19,341 bases of DNA from Flavobacteriaceae bacterium (GTDB taxonomy: Bacteria; Bacteroidota; Bacteroidia; Flavobacteriales; Flavobacteriaceae): the NCBI GenBank assembly GCA_030618945.1, contig JAUXCI010000013.1:1-19341 (forward strand), in the 5' to 3' direction. Position 1 is the stretch's first letter. Every line of letters begins with the position of its first letter. The notes beneath the pieces were generated by a model. That model worked only from the letters and a program-made list of their open reading frames with translations. It was not told the origin of the DNA and made no database searches. A program made the translations under genes and the position numbers. Shown in pieces: positions 1 to 7,409 of this stretch.

Positions 1-10
1 AGATACTTGT

Positions 11-508
11 ATGAATACAATAGATATAGTTATCGCCATAATATTAATTTTTGGAACCATTAATGGTTTTATTAAAGGTTTGTTTATAGAAATAACAACC
101 TTGGTTGGGTTGGTTTTAGGTGTTTACGGGGCCATTCATTTTTCTTATTTTTTAGGCAGTTTTTTAAAGGACAGCGTTACTTGGGACGAATCGATGATTC
201 AGGTTGTTTCTTTTGCAGGGACCTTTCTTATCATTCTTATCGCTTTGGTTCTGCTGGGAAAAGCCTTGACAAAAATTGCTGAAACCATTGCCCTTGGATT
301 TTTTAATAAGATTCTGGGAGCGGTCTTTGGATTGTTAAAATATGCCTTGATCCTAAGTGTCGTTTTGACGGTTTATGATCATATCAATCGGTCTATTCGT
401 TTTGTAGAAAAAGCAAAGGTTAAGGAGTCTGTTTTATATGAACCTGTCAAGAATTTTGCCCCCGTTATTTTCCCTAAATTGATCCAAGTCATTGATGAAA
501 ATGATTAA
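11..508 (+). CDS. CvpA family inner-membrane protein
   Basis: This 165-residue protein is mostly hydrophobic, with about four membrane segments near residues 3-22, 27-50, 62-83 and 100-121. The pattern of short glycine-bearing helices near the N-terminus (the stretch GTINGFIKGLF around residues 15-25) and a polar C-terminal tail matches the CvpA family. E. coli CvpA was first linked to colicin V production and more generally to envelope homeostasis. The exact function in Bacteroidota is not established. The ATG lies 10 bases from the window edge, so the promoter and any upstream operon partner cannot be seen. A gap of about 97 bases carrying a promoter-like motif separates it from panB, so the two are probably transcribed separately. 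The family call is fairly secure, the function is not. Confidence 0.8.
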   Translation: MNTIDIVIAIILIFGTINGFIKGLFIEITTLVGLVLGVYGAIHFSYFLGSFLKDSVTWDESMIQVVSFAGTFLIILIALVLLGKALTKIAETIALGFFNKILGAVFGLLKYALILSVVLTVYDHINRSIRFVEKAKVKESVLYEPVKNFAPVIFPKLIQVIDEND

Positions 509-559
509 TAAGGGGGAGATAAGTTTTTAAGCAAATTCAAATTACCTGTTTCATCACAG

Positions 560-587
560 TTTGAGATAAAAATAATTGTTATTTTTG
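560..587 (+). promoter_or_regulatory. Candidate Bacteroidota promoter for panB
   Basis: A -33-like TTTG lies at 560-563 and a perfect -7 element TAnnTTTG (TATTTTTG) at 580-587. The 16-base spacer is slightly short of the usual 17-23. The panB ATG is at 606, so the leader would be very short, as is common in this phylum. Confidence 0.45.
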
Positions 588-605
588 CCTAGCTAAATCA
601 AAATT

Positions 606-1424
606 ATGTCGGTAGCATCAAAAGAATATAAAAGAATTACAACCAAGACTTTGTTTGAGATGAAACGTAAGGGCGAGAAAATAGCCATGCTTACAGCCTA
701 TGATTATACCATGGCTAAGATTGTGGATCACGCGGGTATTGATATAATTTTGGTTGGTGATTCTGCTTCTAATGTGATGGCTGGTCACGAGACGACTTTG
801 CCAATCACTCTTGATCAGATGATTTACCACGCATCTTCAGTTGTTCGGGCTATCGAAAGAGCGCTTGTTGTTGTTGATTTGCCCTTTGGTACTTATCAGG
901 GAAACTCGAGACAGGCACTGGACTCTGCGATTAGGATTATGAAAGAATCAGGAGGTCATTCAGTAAAACTTGAAGGTGGGGCTGAAATATCTGAATCCGT
1001 AAGCAGGATTTTGTCTGCTGGAATCCCAGTTATGGGACATCTCGGATTGACGCCTCAATCCATATATAAGTTTGGCTCTTACACCGTAAGAGCAAGAGAA
1101 GATGAAGAAGCTAATAAATTGAAAGCGGATGCCAAGCTCCTTGAAGAGTTGGGTTGCTTTGCCATCGTATTGGAAAAGGTTCCTTCGGCTCTGGCCAAAG
1201 AAGTGGCAGAAAGTATATCTATTCCTGTTATTGGTATTGGCGCAGGTGATGGAGTGGACGGACAGGTATTGGTAACGCATGACATGCTTGGAATGACTCA
1301 TGAATTTAGCCCGAGATTTCTCAGGAGATACTTGGATTTATACATTGAAATGGGAAATGCTTTTAAAAACTATATTGGTGATGTGAAAAGCAGGGATTTC
1401 CCTAATAAGGATGAACAATATTGA
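606..1424 (+). CDS. panB: 3-methyl-2-oxobutanoate hydroxymethyltransferase (ketopantoate hydroxymethyltransferase)
   Basis: PanB transfers a one-carbon unit from 5,10-methylene-tetrahydrofolate to 2-oxoisovalerate to make ketopantoate, the first committed step of pantothenate and coenzyme A synthesis. The 272-residue length is normal for this TIM-barrel enzyme. Hallmarks are visible: the LTAYDY segment at 29-34, [17 protein letters not shown] at 50-66 with metal ligand Asp52, DLPFG at 91-95 with Asp91, KLEGG at 121-125 with Glu123, GHLGLTPQS at 144-152, the catalytic-base Glu190 in VLEKVP, and IGIGAG at 209-214. Residue roles are assigned from the E. coli family. The protein is cytosolic. The gene appears monocistronic, with a promoter-like motif before it and a terminator just after it. 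No panC or panD is in the window. Confidence 0.97.
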   Translation: MSVASKEYKRITTKTLFEMKRKGEKIAMLTAYDYTMAKIVDHAGIDIILVGDSASNVMAGHETTLPITLDQMIYHASSVVRAIERALVVVDLPFGTYQGNSRQALDSAIRIMKESGGHSVKLEGGAEISESVSRILSAGIPVMGHLGLTPQSIYKFGSYTVRAREDEEANKLKADAKLLEELGCFAIVLEKVPSALAKEVAESISIPVIGIGAGDGVDGQVLVTHDMLGMTHEFSPRFLRRYLDLYIEMGNAFKNYIGDVKSRDFPNKDEQY

Positions 1425-1430
1425 CTTACA

Positions 1431-1457
1431 AAACTCGTCGTTTAGACGAGTTTTTTT
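1431..1457 (+). terminator. Rho-independent terminator after panB
   Basis: A perfect 9-bp inverted repeat (AAACTCGTC at 1431-1439 and GACGAGTTT at 1445-1453) encloses a 5-base loop and runs into seven T residues at 1451-1457. It begins seven bases after the panB stop codon and separates panB from the moxR-bat operon. Confidence 0.88.
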
Positions 1458-1506
1458 ATTTTATACTTTTAACCAAATTTTAACAAGAATAAACCTACCT
1501 ATCCCT

Positions 1507-1514
1507 TAGATTTG
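1507..1514 (+). promoter_or_regulatory. Candidate -7 element for the moxR-bat operon
   Basis: TAGATTTG is a perfect TAnnTTTG -7 element, 42 bases before the moxR ATG and downstream of the panB terminator. No clean TTTG -33 element is visible; only a T-rich run lies about 25 bases upstream. It is the best promoter candidate for the eight-gene operon. Confidence 0.45.
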
Positions 1515-1556
1515 TTGACCTTGTTTGAGAAAACGAATTGAATTTAAAAAAGATAA

Positions 1557-2561
1557 ATGGAATCACAAAATACAAATGTTGATATTAGAATGATCAACGA
1601 AAAAATTGAAAGAGAAAGTGCTTTTGTTGACCTTCTTATAATGGAAATGAATAAGGTAATCGTCGGGCAAAGACACATGCTTGAAAGATTGCTGATTGGA
1701 TTGCTGGGCAATGGTCATATCTTATTGGAAGGTGTTCCCGGACTGGCAAAAACATTGGCAATAAACACCTTGTCAAGAGCAGTTAAAGGATCTTTTAGCA
1801 GGATACAGTTTACACCTGATTTGTTACCGGCGGATGTTATTGGTACAATGATCTTTAATATGAAGGAGAATGATTTCTCAATAAAGAAAGGACCTATTTT
1901 CGCTAATTTTGTATTGGCTGATGAGATTAACAGGGCCCCTGCAAAAGTACAATCTGCTTTGCTGGAGGCCATGCAGGAGCATCAGGTTACTATTGGCGAT
2001 ACGACGTTTAAGTTGCCCGAGCCCTTTTTGGTACTTGCCACGCAAAATCCTATAGAACAAGAAGGTACTTATCCTTTACCTGAGGCACAGGTTGACAGGT
2101 TTATGCTAAAAACTGTGATTGACTACCCAAAACTTGATGACGAACAAATGATTATGCGTCAAAACTTGTCAGGAGGGTTTGATCAAGTGAATCCGGTGGT
2201 GTCAATAGAGCAAATTACAAAAGCCAGGGCTTCCGTTAAAGAAGTTTATATGGATGAAAAAATTGAAAAATATATTCTAAATATAGTTTTTGCTTCCCGA
2301 TATCCGGAAGATTATCGATTAGCCGACTTAAAGCCACTTATTAGCTTTGGAGCTTCTCCTAGGGGAAGTATCAATTTGGCAATGGCTGCTAAATGTTATG
2401 CCTTTATCAAGAGAAGAGGATATGTTATACCCGAAGACGTGAGGGCCATTGTACACGATGTACTTCGTCACAGAATTGGAATTACCTATGAAGCCGAAGC
2501 CGAAAACGTTACTTCTGTTGATATTATCAATAAAATTGTAAATGAAGTTGAAGTTCCTTAA
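1557..2561 (+). CDS. moxR: MoxR-family AAA+ ATPase
   Basis: MoxR ATPases are chaperone-like AAA+ proteins that usually act with von Willebrand factor A (vWA) partners encoded next to them, often to insert metals or mature protein complexes. This 334-residue protein has the Walker A motif GVPGLAKT at 59-66, Walker B VLADE at 119-123, sensor 1 ATQNP at 161-165, a candidate arginine finger in AQVDRF near 177-182, and sensor 2 ASPRG at 266-270, followed by the family's C-terminal helical lid. It is cytosolic and first in the run moxR - DUF58 - BatD-like - batA-E, so the vWA proteins downstream are its likely partners. The ATG at 1557 is preceded by an A-rich leader without a strong Shine-Dalgarno. 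The family is certain; the substrate of the complex is unknown. Confidence 0.95.
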   Translation: MESQNTNVDIRMINEKIERESAFVDLLIMEMNKVIVGQRHMLERLLIGLLGNGHILLEGVPGLAKTLAINTLSRAVKGSFSRIQFTPDLLPADVIGTMIFNMKENDFSIKKGPIFANFVLADEINRAPAKVQSALLEAMQEHQVTIGDTTFKLPEPFLVLATQNPIEQEGTYPLPEAQVDRFMLKTVIDYPKLDDEQMIMRQNLSGGFDQVNPVVSIEQITKARASVKEVYMDEKIEKYILNIVFASRYPEDYRLADLKPLISFGASPRGSINLAMAAKCYAFIKRRGYVIPEDVRAIVHDVLRHRIGITYEAEAENVTSVDIINKIVNEVEVP

Positions 2562-2619
2562 TCATTACAGGGGATCATTTTAATAGGAAGAGAAAACACG
2601 TTTATTATAAAACAGGCTT

Positions 2620-3486
2620 GTGGATACTAAAGAATTACTTAAAAAAGTAAGAAAGATTGAGATCAAGACAAGAAGACTGTCTGATCATATATTTTCTGGA
2701 GAATATCACAGTTCTTTCAAAGGGCGGGGTATGACTTTTTCTGAAGTACGCCAATACCAGTTCGGGGATGATATAAGGTCAATAGACTGGAATGTAACCG
2801 CTCGATACCATGAACCTTATATAAAGGTGTTTGAGGAGGAAAGAGAACTCACTATGATGTTGATGGTTGACATTAGTGGTTCGGAATCATTTGGTACCCA
2901 GCAACAATTCAAAAAAGACATTCTTACCGAAATAAGCGCTACACTAGCTTTTTCGGCTATTCAGAATAATGATAAAGTAGGACTTCTATTGTTTTCTGAT
3001 GAGATAGAGTTATTTATACCTCCTAAAAAAGGGAAGACTCATGTGCTAAGGATAATAAGAGAATTGATCGAATTTGAACCCAAAAGCAAAAAAACTGACC
3101 TCACTTTTGCGCTTAGATACCTGTCGAATGTCATGAAGAAAAAGGCAATCGTCTTTATTTTATCTGATTTTGTTGACACAGGATATGATAATGCCCTAAA
3201 AATAGTTGGTAAAAAACACGATGTCACTGGAATTAGGGTGTATGACAAGCTTGAAACTAAATTACCAAAATTAGGAATGGTTCCCATGAGGGATGTTGAA
3301 TCCGACAAGATTATTTTGGTAAATACAAATTCGAAAAGCGTTCGGACAAGTTACAGGGCTAATTATTTGAAAACTGTCGACTATTTTGAAGATTCCTTTA
3401 CAAAAAGTGGATCAGGTGTTATCAATACAAGGATTGATGAAAGTTATGTTAAAAAATTATTGGGATATTTTAAAAGAAGAGCTTAA
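2620..3486 (+). CDS. DUF58 domain / vWA-like protein of the bat operon
   Basis: This 288-residue protein has the DUF58 signature near residues 35-62 (GRGMTFSEVRQY, then FGDDIRSIDWNVTAR). A vWA-like fold follows with a MIDAS motif DISGS at 84-88 (Asp84, Ser86, Ser88) and a later acidic SDFVD segment. No membrane segment is evident, so it is probably a cytosolic partner bridging MoxR and the membrane-bound Bat proteins. The start is GTG at 2620: an in-frame TAA lies only four codons upstream (2608-2610), and the first internal ATG (Met38) falls inside the conserved DUF58 motif. A weak or unusual start may lower its expression relative to moxR. DUF58 proteins next to moxR are a standard arrangement; the biochemical role is not known. 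Confidence 0.93.
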   Translation: MDTKELLKKVRKIEIKTRRLSDHIFSGEYHSSFKGRGMTFSEVRQYQFGDDIRSIDWNVTARYHEPYIKVFEEERELTMMLMVDISGSESFGTQQQFKKDILTEISATLAFSAIQNNDKVGLLLFSDEIELFIPPKKGKTHVLRIIRELIEFEPKSKKTDLTFALRYLSNVMKKKAIVFILSDFVDTGYDNALKIVGKKHDVTGIRVYDKLETKLPKLGMVPMRDVESDKIILVNTNSKSVRTSYRANYLKTVDYFEDSFTKSGSGVINTRIDESYVKKLLGYFKRRA

Positions 3487-3528
3487 CAAGTCCATGTTCT
3501 TTGACATGATTTGAAAATTGGAAATTGA

Positions 3529-4521
3529 ATGAGAAATTTATTTTGTTTACATAGTAAATGGAAGGAAAATTTGAAGGAGACAAAGCTTGGAAAAGGCTTT
3601 ATTTCATTTAATATGGTGCTCCTTGCAGCCTTATTTCTCTTTGGATTTTCGGGGTATGCACAGGTGTCTAGCAAAATAGATACAACAAGTATCAGAATAG
3701 GAGAGCAGTTTAATTATGAGATTAGTGTAGATCAAACCAAAGACGTTCGATTTCCTAAGTTTGAAGCAGACAGCTTGAATAGAATCGGGGTAGTAACATC
3801 TCATAAAATTGATTCCCTGAAAAATCAGTTAATCAAAAAATATACCTTAACCAGCTTTGATAGTGGTCGTTATGTTATTCCTGGACAAGAAATATATATA
3901 AGAGACAAGCGGTTTTTAACTGATCAGGTAATAATAGATGTTGCCACCGTTCCAGTAGATACGATCAAACAACCCATGTATCACATTAAAGAAATACAGA
4001 ATGAACCGTATTTATTTAGTGATTACCTAAATTATTTTTGGGGTCTGATAGTCTTGTTAATTGTTATAGGTGTGATATTGTACTTTGTGTTAAGAGACAA
4101 GCCCAGCGAAGAAGAAATATTCTCGAGGATTCCTCCATTTGATGCTGCTAAAAAAAGATTATTGGAATTGGATAAGAAGGAGCTTATCACGCAGAATAAG
4201 ATCAAAACATATTACGTGGAGTTGACGGATATTGTAAGAACATTTATAGAAAGAGAAATGAATATTCCCGCTTTGGAATCTACGACTGATGAGCTTTTGG
4301 AAACCATCACGGATTTCAACAGCAGTAGTAAGTTAAACATTCCCAGTGAAACCATGCTTAAATTAAAGCAATTGTTAAAAGAAGCGGATCTGGTGAAATT
4401 TGCGAAATCCAAACCTTTGCAAAATGAAATTGCATTACACCGGGTGGATGCAGAAGGAATCATAGATACCTTACATCCAAAGAAAGTTGAACCAAAAGCT
4501 GAAGAAGATGATAGGGAGTAA
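3529..4521 (+). CDS. Short BatD-like membrane protein of the bat operon
   Basis: This protein (up to 330 residues) has a hydrophobic N-terminal export signal (residues 29-45, ending ...GYAQ). An extracytoplasmic beta-rich domain follows (about 46-150), which resembles the N-terminal part of BatD in its TSIRIGEQF-type opening and its closing IPGQEIYIRD segment. One membrane helix lies at about 171-188. The roughly 140-residue cytosolic tail is charged and helical, containing YVELTDIVRTFIEREM, similar to the tail of BatD. It sits between DUF58 and batA in the order common in flavobacteria and overlaps batA. The ATG at 3529 puts 28 mostly polar residues before the hydrophobic stretch; the alternative ATG at 3613 would leave a very short signal with no basic n-region, so the longer form is preferred. 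It could also be called a DUF4381-like protein. Confidence 0.75.
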   Translation: MRNLFCLHSKWKENLKETKLGKGFISFNMVLLAALFLFGFSGYAQVSSKIDTTSIRIGEQFNYEISVDQTKDVRFPKFEADSLNRIGVVTSHKIDSLKNQLIKKYTLTSFDSGRYVIPGQEIYIRDKRFLTDQVIIDVATVPVDTIKQPMYHIKEIQNEPYLFSDYLNYFWGLIVLLIVIGVILYFVLRDKPSEEEIFSRIPPFDAAKKRLLELDKKELITQNKIKTYYVELTDIVRTFIEREMNIPALESTTDELLETITDFNSSSKLNIPSETMLKLKQLLKEADLVKFAKSKPLQNEIALHRVDAEGIIDTLHPKKVEPKAEEDDRE

Positions 4522-5509
4522 TTTGGAGTTTACGAATCCTGAATTTTTATGGATGCTTTTGTTGGTCCCAATTTTAGCTGTTTGGTATTTTTTTGTGAGG
4601 AAAAAAGATGGCGCCAATTTAAATATGCCAAGTATTTCTGGATTCGATCACAGAAACATTTGGTCAAAGTTAAAACCCTTGCTCTATGTTTTAAGGCTTT
4701 CAGCCATTTCATTATTGATCATCGCTTTGGCGAGACCAAGAAATGTAGAGGTAAGTAAAAGAACCAAAACCACGCGTGGGATTGATATCGTAATGGCCAT
4801 TGATGTTTCGGCGAGTATGTTGGCCAAAGATTTAAAACCTAATCGACTGGAGGCATTGAAAAGTGTTGCCAGCAAGTTTGTGGAAAAAAGGCCCAATGAC
4901 AGGATTGGAATTGTGGTTTATGCAGGAGAAAGTTTTACGCAAACCCCAATTACCAGTGATAAGACGATCATTCAAAATACGATTAGAAAGATTAGGTGGG
5001 GCCAAATTGAAGATGGTACGGCAATTGGAATGGGTCTTGGGTCAGCAGTAAACCGACTTAAAGACAGCAAAGCCAAAAGCAAAGTGATCATTTTATTAAC
5101 TGACGGGGTTAATAATACCGGTTTTGTAGATCCAAGAACGGCTACAGAACTGGCGAAACAACTCAACATAAAAGTTTACACCATCGGTCTGGGAACCAAT
5201 GGAACAGCGCTGTTCCCGGTTGCTAAAGATCTTAATGGGAAACTGATTTTTAGAAATGCACCGGTAGAGATTGATGAAGAATTGCTGAAATATATCGCCA
5301 ATGAAACCGACGGACAATACTTTAGAGCGACAGGAAACAAGAAACTTGAATCTGTTTATAACGAAATAAATAAACTTGAGAAAACAGAGATCGAGGAATT
5401 CAAATATTATAATTACCAAGAGAGGTTCAGGTCACTTGTAATTCTTGCAGGATTTTTAATCATGTTGGAAATGTTATTGAGATTTACGGCTTTTAGGAGT
5501 TTTATATAG
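4508..5509 (+). CDS. batA: BatA: membrane-anchored vWA domain protein
   Basis: The protein has two N-terminal membrane helices (about residues 12-30 and 58-75), a vWA domain (about 90-290) and a C-terminal membrane helix (about 308-328). The MIDAS metal site is intact: DVSAS at 99-103, Thr171 in DGTAIG, and Asp199 in LLTDGVNNTG. This architecture, next to moxR and a second vWA gene, identifies BatA of the Bacteroides aerotolerance (bat) operon. The genes were named for effects on oxygen tolerance in Bacteroides, though a direct role there is debated. The ATG at 4508 was chosen; it overlaps the preceding gene by 14 bases, implying translational coupling. A TTG at 4487 would add seven residues (N-terminus LNQKLKK) and is less likely. 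Confidence 0.93.
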   Translation: MIGSNLEFTNPEFLWMLLLVPILAVWYFFVRKKDGANLNMPSISGFDHRNIWSKLKPLLYVLRLSAISLLIIALARPRNVEVSKRTKTTRGIDIVMAIDVSASMLAKDLKPNRLEALKSVASKFVEKRPNDRIGIVVYAGESFTQTPITSDKTIIQNTIRKIRWGQIEDGTAIGMGLGSAVNRLKDSKAKSKVIILLTDGVNNTGFVDPRTATELAKQLNIKVYTIGLGTNGTALFPVAKDLNGKLIFRNAPVEIDEELLKYIANETDGQYFRATGNKKLESVYNEINKLEKTEIEEFKYYNYQERFRSLVILAGFLIMLEMLLRFTAFRSFI

Positions 5510-5525
5510 CTTAGAAAGAAAGGAA

Positions 5526-6560
5526 ATGTATCAAATAGAAGAACCGAAATATTTTTATTATTTTATTGCAGTAGCAATACTGTTTCTGGCTTATGTAATA
5601 AACTGGTTATGGAAGCGTAAGAAACAAAAGGAATTTTCAGGTTCAGCTTTATTGAACCGGTTGAGTCCTGAAAAATCAGTGTTTAAGCCTGCCTTAAAAA
5701 TGGTATTTATGGTTTTGGGATTTTCATTTTTGATCCTCGCACTCGTTAACCCAAAAATGGGGACTCAGTTAAAAACGGTTAAAAGACAGGGAGTGGATAT
5801 TGTATTTGCCCTAGATGTTTCTAAAAGTATGCTTGCCGAAGACATTGCCCCTAACAGATTGGAAAAATCAAAACAGATCATCTCTAAGATCATTGATAAA
5901 TTAGGCAGCGACAGGATTGGAATAATTATCTATGCTGGTAATGCCTATCCTCTTCTACCGATCACAACAGATCATGGTGCCGCAAAAATGTTTTTACAAA
6001 ACGCAAACCCGGATATGGTTTCAACTCAGGGAACTGCTATAAATGATGCCCTGGAGCTCTCAAAAACCTTTTTCGATGATGACACCCAAACAAACCGCTT
6101 CTTATTTATTATATCTGACGGAGAGGATCATGAGGAGAATTCAAGTGAGATTGCAAAGGAAATTCTTGATATCGGTATACACACTTTTACTATTGGAGTG
6201 GGAACAAATAAAGGAGGTCCGATTCCTATCAAAAACAACGAAAAATTTGTTGGTTATAAAAAAGACAATAAGGATGAGGTTGTCATTACGAAGCTAAATG
6301 TGGAGACCTTAAAGGATATTGCTAAAAATGGAGAAGGGAAATATATTTACGGCAACAAAACTTCCAAAACCATTGAATATGTGGAAGAGCTATTGTTAAA
6401 AGCAGATAAGAAGGAGTTTGAGTCAAAACAATATTCTGATTACAAAGATCAGTTCCAATGGTTTCTTGGCATTGGGCTCTTGTTTTTAATTTTAGATGTG
6501 TTTTTACTAAATAAGAAAACAGGATGGGTGCAGAAGATGAATTTATTTAATGAAAGGTAA
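5526..6560 (+). CDS. batB: BatB: membrane-anchored vWA domain protein
   Basis: A paralogue of BatA, 344 residues, with the same layout: membrane helices at about 9-28 and 56-74, a vWA domain at about 88-300, and a C-terminal helix at about 315-333. MIDAS residues are present: DVSKS at 97-101, Thr170 in QGTAIN, and Asp198 in ISDGEDH. The two proteins share the block MLA(K/E)D followed by NRLE after the MIDAS, which points to duplication. Unlike most genes here it has a clear ribosome-binding site, AAAGAAAGGAA just before the ATG at 5526. The gap from batA is 16 bases. It probably pairs with BatA in the periplasmic-face membrane complex of the operon. Confidence 0.93.
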   Translation: MYQIEEPKYFYYFIAVAILFLAYVINWLWKRKKQKEFSGSALLNRLSPEKSVFKPALKMVFMVLGFSFLILALVNPKMGTQLKTVKRQGVDIVFALDVSKSMLAEDIAPNRLEKSKQIISKIIDKLGSDRIGIIIYAGNAYPLLPITTDHGAAKMFLQNANPDMVSTQGTAINDALELSKTFFDDDTQTNRFLFIISDGEDHEENSSEIAKEILDIGIHTFTIGVGTNKGGPIPIKNNEKFVGYKKDNKDEVVITKLNVETLKDIAKNGEGKYIYGNKTSKTIEYVEELLLKADKKEFESKQYSDYKDQFQWFLGIGLLFLILDVFLLNKKTGWVQKMNLFNER

Positions 6561-6561
6561 A

Positions 6562-7365
6562 ATGAAAAATATTATTTACATAGTACTGTTTTTACCACTT
6601 GGAATATTTGCTCAGGAAAAGGAGCAGTTGAAGGATGAACCGGTTAAAATCAAGTTGGCTGAAAAGCAAATATTGAGAAAAGGAAACGATCTTTTCAAGG
6701 AAAAAAAATATGTGGATGCAGAGGTAAAATATAAAAAGGCCTTAAAAGAAAACCCATATTATGAAAGGGCTGGTTATAATTTAGGGAATGCTGTTTATGA
6801 ACAGAAAAGGTATAAAGAAGCCCTGCCACAATATGAGTTGGTCGCCAAAAGCACAAAAGACGATGAAACCAGGGATAAGTCATTTCATAACATTGGAAAT
6901 GTAATGATGAAAGAGAAACAATATGACAAAGCTATTGCGGCCTATAAAAATTCAATGTTGCTTGATCCAACGGATGAAGAAACCAGATACAATTTGGCAT
7001 TGGCCCAGAAGTTGTTAAAAGACCAGGAACAACAAGATCAGGATAAAGATCAAGATAATAAAGATCAAAATAAGGATCAGAACAAGGATCAGAACAGCGA
7101 GAATAAGGATCAAAAGCAAGATGAGGGAGAGGATAATAAGGAAGAGAAAGATGAAAATGAGGGAGACAAGGAAAATGATCAGAATGATCAAAAGAATGAA
7201 GGTGACAAAAAAGATGAAAAACAACAGCCTCAACCCAATCAATTGAGCCAGCAGCAAATTGAACAACTTTTGGAGGCCATGAATAATGAAGAAAATAAAA
7301 CGCAGCAAAAAATCAATGCGGAAAAAGCAAAAGGCAAAAAAGTAAAACGAGAAAAAGACTGGTAA
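6562..7365 (+). CDS. batC: BatC: TPR protein with charged low-complexity tail
   Basis: The protein has a signal sequence (MKNIIYIVLFLPLGIFAQ), then about three TPR repeats (approximately residues 37-66, 69-96 and 107-137, the last with YDKAIAAYKNSMLLDP). A strongly Asp/Gln/Lys/Glu/Asn-rich tail at about 153-226 follows, then a short helical end with QLSQQQIEQLLEAMNNEE. This matches BatC, thought to be a periplasmic scaffold for BatA and BatB. The ATG at 6562 follows the batB stop directly, with AAAGG a few bases upstream, and gives a normal signal peptide. An in-frame ATG at 6550 would overlap batB by 11 bases and add only MKGK. The tail is encoded by a tandem 12-base repeat and its length may vary between strains. 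Confidence 0.9.
   Translation: MKNIIYIVLFLPLGIFAQEKEQLKDEPVKIKLAEKQILRKGNDLFKEKKYVDAEVKYKKALKENPYYERAGYNLGNAVYEQKRYKEALPQYELVAKSTKDDETRDKSFHNIGNVMMKEKQYDKAIAAYKNSMLLDPTDEETRYNLALAQKLLKDQEQQDQDKDQDNKDQNKDQNKDQNSENKDQKQDEGEDNKEEKDENEGDKENDQNDQKNEGDKKDEKQQPQPNQLSQQQIEQLLEAMNNEENKTQQKINAEKAKGKKVKREKDW
7057..7113 (+). repeat. Imperfect 12-bp tandem repeat inside batC
   Basis: Units of the form AAyAArGATCAr at 7057, 7069 and 7081, then a degenerate 9-base unit at 7093, then another full unit at 7102. They encode NKDQ four times. The repeat stays in frame, so unit gain or loss would change only the tail length. Confidence 0.8.
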
Positions 7366-7409
7366 TTGACGTGTTTATATTGTATTAAAATGTAGGCCTA
7401 AAATTTAAA

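Noticed and set aside
960..1301. Minus-strand frames of 113 and 68 codons within panB
   Set aside because: They lie fully inside a clearly conserved panB; their translations look like random antisense sequence.
3487..3528. Inverted repeat CATGT/ACATG (3493-3497 and 3504-3508) between DUF58 and the BatD-like gene as a terminator
   Set aside because: The stem is only 5 bp with no T-run, and operon structure argues against termination here.
4549..4758. Alternative plus-strand frame of 69 codons inside batA
   Set aside because: It overlaps the conserved N-terminal helices of BatA in another frame and has no recognisable domain.
7015..7308. Minus-strand open frame of 97 codons, extremely rich in Ile, Leu and Phe, looking like a membrane protein
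   Set aside because: It is the antisense shadow of the Asp/Gln/Lys-rich BatC tail; GAT/GAA/AAG-type codons read backwards give Ile/Phe/Leu. No start signal or independent support.
7366..7409. Possible sigma70-like TTGACG box and TAGGCCTA palindrome between batC and batD
   Set aside because: The spacing to an AT-rich -10 is wrong and this phylum does not use that consensus; the 8-bp palindrome is short enough to be chance. No separate promoter for batD is claimed.
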